DNA from: Lentilactobacillus kisonensis DSM 19906 = JCM 15041 | Lineage (GTDB): Bacteria > Bacillota > Bacilli > Lactobacillales > Lactobacillaceae | Direction of reading: 5' to 3' | Length of the DNA: 63,654 nt | Assembly: GCF_001434135.1 (NCBI RefSeq) | Contig: NZ_AZEB01000016.1 | Location: forward strand, 1-63,654 | Part shown: piece by piece, positions 33,867 through 42,027 of the stretch | Layout: each line of letters begins with the position of its first letter | Numbering within the stretch: position 1 is the first letter of the stretch | Notes under the pieces: model-generated | Database searches by the model: none | What the model was told of the DNA's origin: nothing | The model's input: only the letters and a program-made list of their open reading frames with translations | Program-made: the position numbers and the translations under genes

Positions 33867-33909
33867 AAAAATCAGCTACGAACACCTCAAGTTCATAGCT
33901 GATTTTTTC
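33867..33909 (+). terminator. Terminator upstream of the 33970 gene
   Basis: AAAAATCAGCTA and TAGCTGATTTTTT pair, with an inner GAA / TTC. It would end transcripts coming through the repeat array from the GH25 gene. Confidence 0.8.
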
Positions 33910-33969
33910 TAATGCTCTATAATGAATACCAACAAAATCCATTGAATCCTACATAAAGGAGCCAATCAC

Positions 33970-34470
33970 ATGAGCAAGGAACTCAAAGTTACCATCGCTT
34001 TCTGGGGTATGTTCGCCCTTAGCCCCATCATGATCATCTTAATTGATATGCTGATATACCCAATTTTATCAGGACGTCATCTTATGTCTCAGTCGATCGT
34101 TTCCGCCCTTCCAGTTTGGGTGTTGGTTGGCGTTATCAGTATGACCATCATCAACTACTTGACCGTTGGCCGCCTAACTAAGCGGCAGTTTAACAATCAA
34201 CCAATAACGGCAAACTGGATTGATTGGACAACGCTTGGGTCCGCATGTCTGATGGGCATCATCATTTTGGCTGCCATTCTCGTCAAACTTATTTTAAATG
34301 ACAAATATGGTCTTGATTATATTTTGAATGATCTTTCCCTACTTATCTTTCCACTACTGGCCTGGCTAACCTATAAAGCGTGGCGGGAGCAAAATCAAAA
34401 TTGGATTTTCATTGGTCTCATCATCCAAACCCTCTTTACAACGTTGTTTGCGGAATGGTTTGCTGATTAG
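33970..34470 (+). CDS. Membrane protein of 166 residues, unknown
   Basis: Five hydrophobic segments (starting near residues 8, 48, 90, 118 and 146), short loops, no signal or motif I recognise. GGAG eight bases before the ATG. It converges on the XRE/DUF2975 pair, whose last gene ends 12 bases away, and is preceded by a terminator, so it is a single-gene transcript. Could be a YoaI- or permease-like small protein, but nothing supports a specific call. Confidence 0.65.
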   Translation: MSKELKVTIAFWGMFALSPIMIILIDMLIYPILSGRHLMSQSIVSALPVWVLVGVISMTIINYLTVGRLTKRQFNNQPITANWIDWTTLGSACLMGIIILAAILVKLILNDKYGLDYILNDLSLLIFPLLAWLTYKAWREQNQNWIFIGLIIQTLFTTLFAEWFAD

Positions 34471-34482
34471 CCTGGTCCACAG

Positions 34483-34686
34483 TCAATCTTGATGCTCTAG
34501 TATATCTCCGGGTTGACACATTAACGCTTCGCACAACTTATCAAGGGTGGAAAACCTGATTGCTCGGGCCTTCCCAGTTTTTAAGATTGAAATGTTCGCC
34601 ATGGTAATGCCAACCTCCTTGGATAATTCCGTGACGGACATTTTTCGTTTGGCTAACATCACATCTAGATTAACAACAATTGCCAT
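34483..34686 (-). CDS. XRE-family HTH regulator (YozG type)
   Basis: 67 residues, essentially one helix-turn-helix: LAKRKMSVTELSKEVGITMANISILKTGKARAIRFSTLDKLCEAL, followed by CQPGDILE, the fixed end of the YozG/Cro-like group. These small regulators are nearly always next to a DUF2975 membrane protein, as here, nine bases downstream of it. A palindrome CCGATTATCGG in the shared promoter is a candidate binding site, suggesting autoregulation. Confidence 0.88.
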   Translation of the reverse strand: MAIVVNLDVMLAKRKMSVTELSKEVGITMANISILKTGKARAIRFSTLDKLCEALMCQPGDILEHQD

Positions 34687-34695
34687 CGTCTCACC

Positions 34696-35175
34696 TCACA
34701 CCGTATACTGATTTTCAAGTTTCAGCTGAGTTGCTTTTTCAAGTAATTTTTCTAAAATTGCTGCAAAAACTGACACAACAAACGGGATCATTGCAACAAT
34801 TGCCATCATCAAAACTAATCCAGGTGCGTCTTCAGCGTTGGCAATTCGATAAACAATTGGTAGGAAAAAGATATAGCAAATCCCCATCCCCGCTAACGCA
34901 TACTTAATTCGCTTGATTGCTTGAAGCGCCTGGCCAGAGAAGACGTTATCCCGATCAATTGATCGAAGAATCCGGTAAGCATACCCCTCAGCAATGTAGA
35001 AAAACACTGCAGATAGGTACAGAAAAAAAGCAAATACATATAGTTCCCAACCAATTTGTGGGTAGATATCACTTAGTTTTCCTAACGTCCGGGGAAATGC
35101 AATCCCACAGAGCAACGCAACAATTATCCCAATACAAACTAACGATAATTTTAAGAACCAAGATTTAATTTTCAA
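34696..35175 (-). CDS. DUF2975 membrane protein
   Basis: 159 residues with four hydrophobic segments and the family pattern RDNVFSGQALQAIKRIKYA in the middle loop. Role unknown; always partnered with an XRE regulator of the YozG type, which follows. Start TTG at 35175, seven bases after GGAGGG. Confidence 0.85.
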   Translation of the reverse strand: MKIKSWFLKLSLVCIGIIVALLCGIAFPRTLGKLSDIYPQIGWELYVFAFFLYLSAVFFYIAEGYAYRILRSIDRDNVFSGQALQAIKRIKYALAGMGICYIFFLPIVYRIANAEDAPGLVLMMAIVAMIPFVVSVFAAILEKLLEKATQLKLENQYTV

Positions 35176-35215
35176 AACTCATCCCTCCTGTTTATCGACT
35201 TTCAATAAATAATAA

Positions 35216-35226
35216 CCGATTATCGG
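35216..35226. promoter_or_regulatory. Palindrome CCGATTATCGG before the DUF2975-XRE operon
   Basis: Perfect 5-1-5 palindrome in an AT-rich promoter region about 40 bases before the TTG start; candidate operator for the XRE regulator. Confidence 0.45.
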
Positions 35227-35306
35227 AAATAATTAAATGATTCACGAAAAATAATTAAGTTTCTTAATAATCTAATTAATAAACAGTCAGTGTAAAATTG
35301 AGTACA

Positions 35307-35354
35307 AAAAATGACATACGACATATTTTTAAATAGGTCGTGTGTCATTTTGAC
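35307..35354. terminator. Bidirectional terminator
   Basis: AAAATGACATACGAC and GTCGTGTGTCATTTT pair with A/T flanks. On the minus strand it ends the transcript of the metal-binding lipoprotein gene after two hairpin repeats. Confidence 0.75.
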
Positions 35355-35470
35355 TAACTTGTAAATTTAAACAGTTGTTATTTTGCGTGATGATTTTTAA
35401 CTTGATATTAGTCTTGGAATTGTTTGTTAACAATTAAGACTGTATCGTGATTGTTTTATGTTATATAGAT

Positions 35471-35668
35471 TAGGACCGCTCCGCAAAGCAGAAGCTTGCA
35501 CATAAGTTACCTTAGTCAAAAATCCCAAGCCCAGGGATCTCTGATTTTTGGCAACATTGTGGGAACGTGCTGCACCAAGCAGAAAGCTGCACCTAAGCTA
35601 CTCCGTTCAAAAATCCAAACCCAGGATTTCTGAACGGAGTAACTTAGGTTCCGCACTCTACGCTCACT
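35471..35668 (-). repeat. Composite hairpin repeat (A half, full B, short A tail)
   Basis: TAGGACCGCTCCGCAAAGCAG begins an A half to about 35549; then GCAACATTGTGGGAACGTGCT opens a complete B element with inner arms CTCCGTTCA / TGAACGGAG ending GCACTCT; last is ACGCTCACT. Fourth case of the same A-B junction in the window. Confidence 0.8.
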
Positions 35669-35673
35669 TATCT

Positions 35674-35793
35674 TAGGACAGCTGCGCAAAGCAGAAATCT
35701 GCGCGTAAGCACCGCTAACAAAAATCCCAAACCCAGGGATTTCTGTTAGCGGAGACTTACACTCCGATTTCTAACCGCTTTACTCCGCTCACT
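35674..35793 (-). repeat. Hairpin repeat, subtype A, carrying the stop of the metal-binding lipoprotein gene
   Basis: Minus strand AGTGAGCGGAGTAAAGCGG to CAGCTGTCCTAAG. Arms AGAAATC / GATTTCT and CCGCTAACA / TGTTAGCGG. Its GTGAGCGG end holds the TGA at 35789-35791. Confidence 0.9.
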
Positions 35794-36697
35794 TCAGCAA
35801 CTTAACCAACTCCGAATACTGCCCTGACATCCATTGAACATAATCCTTGTTTGCTGGCAGTGTTTCGGTTACTGGTAATACTGGGATCTTGTTCTTGCGT
35901 GCTAAGGCAACCAAGTTATTGACCGTCTTATCATCAACTTGCTTATTAAAGACAAAGAACGCAATCTTGTGATTCTTAATACCGTCTTGCATATCCTTAA
36001 TAGTTTGTGGGGATGGATCAACGTCTTTTTCCGTGTCGTTTTCAAATTGGGCATCGCCAACTTTGAACCCGATTGCTTGTAATGCGTAATCAAATACTGG
36101 TTCGCTGACATACACTTCTTTATTCTTCTTAGTTGCGGCAACCTGTTTTAGTTGAGCAATCTTATCATTAATCGGCTTCAGCGACGCAATGTACTGTTTG
36201 GCATTCTTCTTAAAGTAAGCCTTATTCTTTGGCTGAATCTTCCCAAGTTTTGCTGCAATCGTGTTAGCTAACTTAGGCATTGTTGCTGGGTTATACCAAA
36301 TATGTGGATTGTCGCCGTTTTGCTTGTCCATTAAGTCTTCGCCAACTCGAATATAGTCAACTTTACTGCTATCCTTAACTAATTTACTCATCCAACCATC
36401 ATAGCCAATTCCGTTCGCAATCACAATCTTAGAACCCACCGTTTGTTTGGCAACTTTAGTTGTTGGCTGGTAATCATGGGGATCAATATTAGGGTTCGTA
36501 ATAACGGATGTTACCTCGCCCTTATTTCCCGCAACCTTCCGAGCAACTTCGCCATAAAAATCAGTAGTCGCCGTGATCTTTATCTTACCGTTACTTGTCG
36601 AACTGCCATTAGAAGAACATCCTGCTGCGACAACACCAAGTGCAACGACCAAAATGGCCACAAATAATAACTTAAATCTTGATACCTTATGTAACAT
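35789..36697 (-). CDS. Metal ABC transporter substrate-binding lipoprotein (ZnuA/MntA family)
   Basis: A 302-residue cluster A-I binding protein. Lipoprotein signal with lipobox VVAAGC; two lobes joined by a long helix. Metal-ligand regions are visible: DPHDYQPT (His), NPHIWYNP (His) and VSEPVFDYAL (Glu); the last ligand region reads FNKQVDD. Substrate Zn or Mn cannot be told apart from this. No ATPase or permease gene is adjacent, so it must share a transporter encoded elsewhere. The stop TGA lies in a hairpin repeat. Confidence 0.88.
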   Translation of the reverse strand: MLHKVSRFKLLFVAILVVALGVVAAGCSSNGSSTSNGKIKITATTDFYGEVARKVAGNKGEVTSVITNPNIDPHDYQPTTKVAKQTVGSKIVIANGIGYDGWMSKLVKDSSKVDYIRVGEDLMDKQNGDNPHIWYNPATMPKLANTIAAKLGKIQPKNKAYFKKNAKQYIASLKPINDKIAQLKQVAATKKNKEVYVSEPVFDYALQAIGFKVGDAQFENDTEKDVDPSPQTIKDMQDGIKNHKIAFFVFNKQVDDKTVNNLVALARKNKIPVLPVTETLPANKDYVQWMSGQYSELVKLLK

Positions 36698-36749
36698 GTC
36701 ATTACCCCTTCTCTTTTTAAATAGTACCGATTACTCTTTAGACTATAAA

Positions 36750-36797
36750 ATAAAAAAAGCAGTTTGTAAATAGTATTTTTAATATTTACAAACCGCC
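36750..36797 (-). terminator. Terminator of the amidase gene
   Basis: On the minus strand GGTTTGTAAATA, ten-base loop, TATTTACAAACTGC, then seven T. It starts about 14 bases after the stop codon. Confidence 0.8.
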
Positions 36798-36810
36798 TTT
36801 GTCATCAAGA

Positions 36811-37494
36811 TCACAAATTATGATAATTTGTGACCACTAATTTATAAAACTGCTTCATCGTATACGATTGATGAAAGTATTTTTTACCACATTTTTTATA
36901 GTAGCCAACTGGATCGGTGTGATCGGAACCACCTAAGTACTTTGCGACTGACCCGTGAGACCAAACCGTTCCCTTACCATCGTAACAAGCGTCATTAGGT
37001 TTCAGCTGATACTCCTTAAGCAGGTAAGCGGTGTAGTAGGCCGCATTTTCAACCTCTTCAGCAAAATTCTTCTTCGTATGCATCTCAACCTGTTCAAACT
37101 GCAGGAACCGGGCATTTCCGGGGTAACCAACGCCCCAGCACAGATAATCTGTATTGGCAATATTGATAATGTGCTCATCATCCACGAAGGAATGAACAAA
37201 TGCGTTGCGATAATTCTTTTTCATATAGGCAATTTCATCAAAAATAGTGGAACTCGTATTACCAGTTTCGTGCACAACAACGCCCTCAGGCTTACCTTTA
37301 CCATGCCGATATTTTGAATGAGGAAAGCCACCCCAGACCTTCTTTGTTATTGAAACATGGTTAATCTTGTGACTGGCAATGTAGTTATTAACCGCCGAAG
37401 CGTTTACTGAAATTCCCCACAATCCGAAAAATACTAATAAACCGAAAAAAATTGTTCCAATTTTGATTAACTTATTCTTCATTCTATTCGCCAC
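36811..37494 (-). CDS. Secreted N-acetylmuramoyl-L-alanine amidase (Amidase_2)
   Basis: A 227-residue protein with an N-terminal membrane/signal segment (about 10-32) and a single Amidase_2 domain. Zinc-site and active-site motifs: GVVVHETGN (His), HSFVDDEHI, FEQVEMH, and WSHGSVAKYLGGSDHTDPVGYY (His and Asp region). It cuts the bond between muramic acid and the stem peptide. No wall-binding repeats. Start GTG 37494 or ATG 37482; neither has a strong ribosome site. Confidence 0.87.
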   Translation of the reverse strand: MANRMKNKLIKIGTIFFGLLVFFGLWGISVNASAVNNYIASHKINHVSITKKVWGGFPHSKYRHGKGKPEGVVVHETGNTSSTIFDEIAYMKKNYRNAFVHSFVDDEHIINIANTDYLCWGVGYPGNARFLQFEQVEMHTKKNFAEEVENAAYYTAYLLKEYQLKPNDACYDGKGTVWSHGSVAKYLGGSDHTDPVGYYKKCGKKYFHQSYTMKQFYKLVVTNYHNL

Positions 37495-37627
37495 TTTATC
37501 TTTTTCACATCACCTTCTATCATAAGTCAAACACCAAAACTTGCAAGGACCATTACTTTTTATACATACCCATAGTTTCACAAGCCATTTCGGTGTATCA
37601 TGTAAGCGAATTCACGATTAACTGTTT

Positions 37628-37777
37628 TAGGACAGCTCCTCCAGGCAGAAACTTCCATATAAGCACCTTGGGCAAAAATTCCAGAATTAGGAATTTCTGC
37701 CCAAGGAGACTTATATTCCGACGGCCGTGAAACGCCTAGCCTACTTGGCAGTTTCTAACCGCCTGGTTCCGCTCACT
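37628..37777 (-). repeat. Hairpin repeat, subtype A variant with a ~28-bp insertion
   Basis: TAGGACAGCTCCTCCAGGCAG to GCCTGGTTCCGCTCACT. Outer arms CCAGGC / GCCTGG. Between TATTCCGA and CAGTTTCTAACC there are about 28 extra bases (ACGGCCGTGAAACG...) with no partner on the other arm. Confidence 0.85.
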
Positions 37778-37784
37778 TTATTTT

Positions 37785-37904
37785 TAGGACAGCTCCGCAG
37801 AGCAGGGATCTGCGCGTAAGCACCTATACCAAAAATCCCAGAACCAGGGATTTCTGATATAGGAGACTTACACTCCGATCCCTAACCGCTTTGCTCCGCT
37901 CACT
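37785..37904 (-). repeat. Hairpin repeat, subtype A
   Basis: TAGGACAGCTCCGCAGAGCAG to GCTTTGCTCCGCTCACT. Its mid and inner arms (GGGATC / GATCCC, CTATA / TATAG) match those of the copy at 58880, 21 kb away. Confidence 0.9.
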
Positions 37905-37908
37905 TTTT

Positions 37909-38028
37909 TAGGACAGCTGCGCAGAGCAGAAGTCTACGCATAAGCACCTCCGGTAAAAATTCCAGAACCGGGAATTCCTACCGGAGGAGACTTATGCTCC
38001 GACTTCTAACCGCTCTGCTCCGCTCACT
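37909..38028 (-). repeat. Hairpin repeat, subtype A, just before the isochorismatase gene
   Basis: Outer arms are changed together to CAGAGC / GCTCTG; inner arms CCTCCGGTA / TACCGGAGG are perfect. It ends 12 bases before the AGGAGG of the next gene. Confidence 0.9.
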
Positions 38029-38052
38029 TTATTTTTAGGAGGTATTATTATA

Positions 38053-38670
38053 ATGACAAGTATGGATAGACGTGGTAAAGACGATGAATTACTTTCACCT
38101 TCGAATTCTCTTTTGGCAATTATTGATTACCAACCCCTTCAGGTTAACTCAATTGGTTCAATGAAACACGCTGATTTGATTGTCAACGCAACGATGGTAG
38201 CTAAAATTGCCAAGTTATACAAGTTACCAATTGTTTTAACGACCGTTAGAGCTAACGGCAAAGCGGAAAACGACACAATTCCTTCAATTAAAAAAGTTGT
38301 TGGTGATTTTCACCCCTCATATGACCGAACATCAATTAACGCTTGGGAGGACAAAGAATTTAACCGGGCAATCAAAGCACCTAATCGAAAGAAACTAATT
38401 ATGATTGCCTTATGGACAGAAGCTTGCCTCACATTCCCAACCTTAGATGCCATCAAAGAAGGGTATGAAGTCTATCCAGTCGTTGATGCTGTCGGGGGAA
38501 CTTCAACAATTGCCCATGAAACTGCCTTGAGAAGACTGGAACAAGCTGGCGCTCACTTAACCACAATCCCCCAATTACTATGCGAATTACAACGGGATTG
38601 GAATAGAACCGAAACCGTTCCCGGATTTAATAAGTTAATGACGGAGAATGGTGGGTTCGTGCCGATGTAA
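38053..38670 (+). CDS. Isochorismatase-like cysteine hydrolase
   Basis: A 205-residue hydrolase of the YcaC type. Catalytic Asp in LLAIIDYQ near residue 24 and Cys in IALWTEACLTFPTLDA near 122; the VYPVVDAVGGTS stretch is standard for the YcaC branch. Reaction unknown; the family cleaves amides such as nicotinamide or ureidoacrylate. AGGAGG ten bases before the ATG. Three hairpin repeats fill the upstream region, so its promoter must lie in or before them. Confidence 0.85.
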   Translation: MTSMDRRGKDDELLSPSNSLLAIIDYQPLQVNSIGSMKHADLIVNATMVAKIAKLYKLPIVLTTVRANGKAENDTIPSIKKVVGDFHPSYDRTSINAWEDKEFNRAIKAPNRKKLIMIALWTEACLTFPTLDAIKEGYEVYPVVDAVGGTSTIAHETALRRLEQAGAHLTTIPQLLCELQRDWNRTETVPGFNKLMTENGGFVPM

Positions 38671-38790
38671 GAGTAAGCTTGCGGAGTAATCCTATGTATC
38701 AGAAAACCACCAGTAACCTCATATTGGAGAGTGAAAAAGTCTGAGGTGCAAGTCCCTATTATACCAAAGCATCACCACTAGGAGGTCACC

Positions 38791-38958
38791 ATGTCCAACT
38801 CTGATAAACATAAGAATCACCCTCGGAATAAGCCAATTAAATCCGACCACATTTCAAAAGATCCATTTTACAGTCCTGCCAATTTAGCCGAAGTACGCGG
38901 TCGAGCTAATGATGTTCGCAAAGGAAAAATTAAGAAACATCGATTAATTAAAGACTAA
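38791..38958 (+). CDS. Small basic protein of 55 residues, antitoxin-like C-terminus
   Basis: A short gene with AGGAGG five bases before its ATG and a terminator ten bases after its stop. It starts MSNSDKHKNHPRNKP and contains DPFYSPANLAEVRGR and GKIKKHRLIKD. The pattern FYSxxN...GKxxxHxLIxD is like the C-terminal toxin-binding end of RelB/DinJ-type antitoxins, but no N-terminal DNA-binding part and no adjacent toxin gene are present. I give the likeness as a weak inference. Confidence 0.65.
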   Translation: MSNSDKHKNHPRNKPIKSDHISKDPFYSPANLAEVRGRANDVRKGKIKKHRLIKD

Positions 38959-38970
38959 TAAGGATCATTA

Positions 38971-39016
38971 AAAAGCTTGAGTCCCAGTATTTTACTGAGA
39001 TCCAAGCTTTTTTATA
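38971..39016 (+). terminator. Terminator of the 55-residue gene
   Basis: AAAAGCTTG, imperfect CAGT / ACTG inner stem, CAAGCTTTTTTAT. It can also serve brnQ from the other side. Confidence 0.8.
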
Positions 39017-39039
39017 CTCTTATTTTGATTCCATGGAAG

Positions 39040-40443
39040 TTAATTATCTTCAGACTGCGAACTGGTTGCCCGGGTTCTTCCAAGTACCGGTCGTAAGAAA
39101 TGATACCCCAATCCAAGCAAGGCACCAACAGCGGCTGGCGCTACCCAGTCCATTCCCAGACTTGCAAATGGCAAAACGTGTGCTTGAAATGCGCCCAATG
39201 CTTGACCGAAAGCGCTCTGGCTCACAACGGGTGGAAATGCGGCAACCATGTCAAGTAAGGCCGGCACGGTTGTAAACCCAACCACCAGCGCGTAAACAAC
39301 CGGGTCACGATCAAATAATGGTGAAAATACTGACAGCAAGATCAAAACCATGGCAAATGGATACAGGAACATCAGCATTGGCGTCGACCACTGGATGATG
39401 GTATCCAAACCAAAGTTAGCCGTTCCAAATGATGCCAGACACATAAAGCCTAACCAAGCTCTGTAACTAACCTTTGGAAAATGCTTGTGAAAGTCCTGAG
39501 CAAATGCAGCAACCAATCCAACGGCAGTTGTTAAACAGGTGACTGTTAATAAGGTTGCTAACAAGGCGTGACCCATGCCACCGAGGTAATAGGTAACCAA
39601 CTGATTGAAGGCAACCCCACCATCGGCAGAAACCTTGTAAGTAGCGAGGGTTGTTGAGCCCAACCAGATCAACACAACGTAGATGAAACCAATAGCAGCA
39701 GTCGCGAACACACCAGCTTTGGCCGTCACCTTAGCATTACTACTTGGTTTCGTTTTACCAAGTTGGCGAACAGCGGTTACCACCGTCACACCAAAGGCCA
39801 AGCCAGCCAAGGCGTCCATCGTGTTATATCCTTGAAGAAAGCCATTAAAGAACGAAGCGTGTTTGTAAGCAACCGTGGCAGCTTGATTAGCCGCACTCCC
39901 CATCGGCCTGGTAAACCCAAGCAGGAAAACACTAAATAATAGCAGTAAGAATAAGGGATTTAATACCTTGCCAACTGACGCCATGATGTTAGATTCTCGA
40001 AATGAGATTAAGAATGCCAACCCAAAGAAAACGGCTGAGAATACTAACAACCCAACGTGAGCCATTGAAGCCGGCAATACCGGTTGGATCCCAACACTAA
40101 ACGGAACAGTGGCCGTCCGGGGTGTCCCAAACAACGGACCAATGGTGGCGTGAATCATGATCATAAACGCCAACGCAAACACGGGTCCTAGGGGCTTACC
40201 AATGTCATAGACCCCTTCAGAACGGGTGACGCTAACCGCAAGAACGGAAAGTAGTGGTAAAAGGACGGCAGTTACTAAGAAACCAAGCGTCGCAAGTACC
40301 CAATGAGAACCAGCCAACTGTCCCAAATGAATTGGGAAAATCAAGTTACCAGCCCCAAAGAACAGGCCAAACAGCATCGAACTCACGACAAAGTAATCAC
40401 GTTTTCTTAACGGGTTTGGATTTAAATCTTGTAAGTCTTTCAT
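39040..40443 (-). CDS. brnQ: Branched-chain amino-acid carrier BrnQ
   Basis: A 467-residue LIVCS-family symporter with about twelve segments. The N-terminus MLFGLFFGAGNLIFPIHLG is the family hallmark; GYNTMDALAGLAFGVTVV near 205 and the C-terminal FLRPVLG also match. It imports Ile, Leu and Val with sodium or protons. A T-box leader lies 370 bases upstream, separated from the gene by two hairpin repeats. With the liv ABC system this makes two branched-chain importers in the window under different control. Confidence 0.93.
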   Translation of the reverse strand: MKDLQDLNPNPLRKRDYFVVSSMLFGLFFGAGNLIFPIHLGQLAGSHWVLATLGFLVTAVLLPLLSVLAVSVTRSEGVYDIGKPLGPVFALAFMIMIHATIGPLFGTPRTATVPFSVGIQPVLPASMAHVGLLVFSAVFFGLAFLISFRESNIMASVGKVLNPLFLLLLFSVFLLGFTRPMGSAANQAATVAYKHASFFNGFLQGYNTMDALAGLAFGVTVVTAVRQLGKTKPSSNAKVTAKAGVFATAAIGFIYVVLIWLGSTTLATYKVSADGGVAFNQLVTYYLGGMGHALLATLLTVTCLTTAVGLVAAFAQDFHKHFPKVSYRAWLGFMCLASFGTANFGLDTIIQWSTPMLMFLYPFAMVLILLSVFSPLFDRDPVVYALVVGFTTVPALLDMVAAFPPVVSQSAFGQALGAFQAHVLPFASLGMDWVAPAAVGALLGLGYHFLRPVLGRTRATSSQSEDN

Positions 40444-40560
40444 AAATAATGAACTCCTTTAGTAAATGTATTTTTTCAAAGCGACTAATCGGACCGCTAC
40501 TAATCTGAGATTCCAAGAAAACCATCACCTTTCAATTTAAATTTAGAAAACGCTGGGGGC

Positions 40561-40679
40561 TTAGGACAGCTCCTTCAAGCAATAACCTGCACATAAGCAC
40601 CACAAACATAAATCCAAAGGCGGGATTTCTGTTTGTGGAGACTTATGTTTCGGTTATTAACCGCTTGGATCCGCTCACT
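40561..40679 (-). repeat. Hairpin repeat between the T-box and brnQ (copy 1)
   Basis: Minus strand AGTGAGCGGATCCAAGCGG to AGCTGTCCTAA. Outer arms CAAGC / GCTTG; inner arms CTCCACAAACA / TGTTTGTGG. Confidence 0.9.
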
Positions 40680-40682
40680 CTC

Positions 40683-40801
40683 TTAGGACAGCTCCTCCAA
40701 GCAACAATCTGCATGTAAGCACCAAGCTCATAAATCCAGAACCGGGATTTTTGAGCTTGGAGACTTACACTCCGATTATTAACCGCTTGGATCCGCTCAC
40801 T
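40683..40801 (-). repeat. Hairpin repeat between the T-box and brnQ (copy 2)
   Basis: Same outer ends as copy 1 but inner arms CTCCAAGCTCA / TGAGCTTGG. It begins about five bases beyond the T-box terminator. Confidence 0.9.
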
Positions 40802-40805
40802 CCAT

Positions 40806-41099
40806 AAAAATAGGCGCCCCTAATTCAGAATGAACTGAATTAAGGGCGCCTACGTGCACTTTACCACCTTATATTTGCAGCTTTATCACTAAAACTGCCT
40901 TTCACGTACGGCCTCAAAAGGCGATACGCTAACACGATAATGGGTGTCACCAATGCACGTTACTTAATTTCTTCGGTGCATCGCTCAAAAGGGATTTTCA
41001 CACTTCTTATCCTGCCTTCTCCAACCAACCAAGGCTCGCTTTAGGATGTCAAAGCGCTACTCAACTTTCTCACAGCGTTCTCTAATTAATTTAATTATT
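40806..41099 (-). promoter_or_regulatory. T-box riboswitch upstream of brnQ
   Basis: The T-box AAGGTGGTAAAGTGCACG (complement of 40854-40871) is followed by a perfect 17-bp terminator (AGGCGCCC ... GGGCGCCT, 40811-40852). Stem I shows the specifier-loop AGTA, the AGCGAG bulge and the GTTGGAGAAGGC distal loop. Folding by hand places GAAA then AUC opposite AGTA, a candidate Ile specifier; the bulge UGGU fits a tRNA with discriminator A. The T-box is certain, the specifier less so. Confidence 0.88.
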
Positions 41100-41128
41100 A
41101 TCTTAGACGGGTATCGTAGGGATGTCAA
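41100..41128 (-). promoter_or_regulatory. Promoter of the brnQ T-box leader
   Basis: TTGACA (41123-41128), 17 bases, TAAGAT (41100-41105). Confidence 0.85.
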
Positions 41129-41157
41129 TAGTAAAAACTGAAATTTTGCATGGATCA

Positions 41158-42027
41158 TTAATGAAGTTCTGGTTCATTCGGTTGAACTAGGTGTCGCCGC
41201 TTAGCCGTTAGCATGTAATGATTAATGAGGTTCACAATCTGATGATTCTGGGGAAGATCTGAATGTTGGGCATCCGAACCCGACACGGTCATCGTTGTAA
41301 AGTGCTTCACCTGACCTTGAAAAATGTAGCGGCTGGCCATCACGCTCGTTAATGGCACAATCCCGTCAGAAGTATAGTTTTGCGTCCCAGCTACCGAATA
41401 GACGTTTAAATTAGTAGGTAATTTCTTTCGATTTTTAATGAAGTCAGATAACATCTGGGTCTTATTATTAATGTTACGTTCGTTGAAGTTAAATGGCGAT
41501 CCAATTGTCATCAACTTTGTAACCTGAATCTCGGGCGCATACTGGGCATAATCCTTTTCAAGAAAGACGGTGAAAATCAACCCACCATTAGAATGGCCAA
41601 CCACTTCAAACCGGCTAAAACTCAAACGCTCATTTAAGGCCTTAAAAGCAATGTTAAATTGGCGGGCTTGATTCTTAATGTTTGAATAACCGTCATGATT
41701 ATTTTCAAATCCAACTACGACAATTGGGGCGTGATCCCGAGGACGGATTTGACCAGAAAACGTTAACTGGTCGCTTTTAGCCACTCGAATTTTCAATAAA
41801 CTATGAGGATTTCTTCGATTAACGTTTAAAGCCTTCACTAACGAGTCAAAGCGGTTCTCTGTCGCCGAACTTCCAGGAATCATAATCAGTGGGACTATCG
41901 TCGAATTATGGCGCTGTGCCAATTGTGAAACGTTTTTTCGCGACCATTGAAGCGATACGACTATCACAGCGACAACCATCACAACGCTTATTAGCGCGAC
42001 TAACCAATGCTTTTTCTGCCATGTCAT
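41158..42027 (-). CDS. DUF915 alpha/beta hydrolase, membrane-anchored or secreted
   Basis: 289 residues. An N-terminal hydrophobic segment (about 8-26) is an uncleaved anchor or signal. The DUF915 core follows: PLIMIPGSSATENRFDSLV, nucleophile Ser in VVGHSNGGLIFTVF, and Asp/His candidates in TSDGIVPLTSV and DAQHSDLPQN. Substrate unknown; relatives act on esters at the cell surface. The gene overlaps the EIIC gene by four bases, implying coupled translation. Confidence 0.87.
   Translation of the reverse strand: MTWQKKHWLVALISVVMVVAVIVVSLQWSRKNVSQLAQRHNSTIVPLIMIPGSSATENRFDSLVKALNVNRRNPHSLLKIRVAKSDQLTFSGQIRPRDHAPIVVVGFENNHDGYSNIKNQARQFNIAFKALNERLSFSRFEVVGHSNGGLIFTVFLEKDYAQYAPEIQVTKLMTIGSPFNFNERNINNKTQMLSDFIKNRKKLPTNLNVYSVAGTQNYTSDGIVPLTSVMASRYIFQGQVKHFTTMTVSGSDAQHSDLPQNHQIVNLINHYMLTAKRRHLVQPNEPELH

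Noticed and set aside
36750-36797. TTTGTAAATA / TATTTACAAA as a metal-regulator operator of the lipoprotein gene
   Set aside because: It sits right after the amidase stop and is followed by seven T on that strand, so a terminator explains it better.
38690-38790. Possible structured RNA between the isochorismatase and the 55-residue gene
   Set aside because: A GTGCAAGTCC-like stretch recalls group II intron ends, but no domain V or matching helices could be found.
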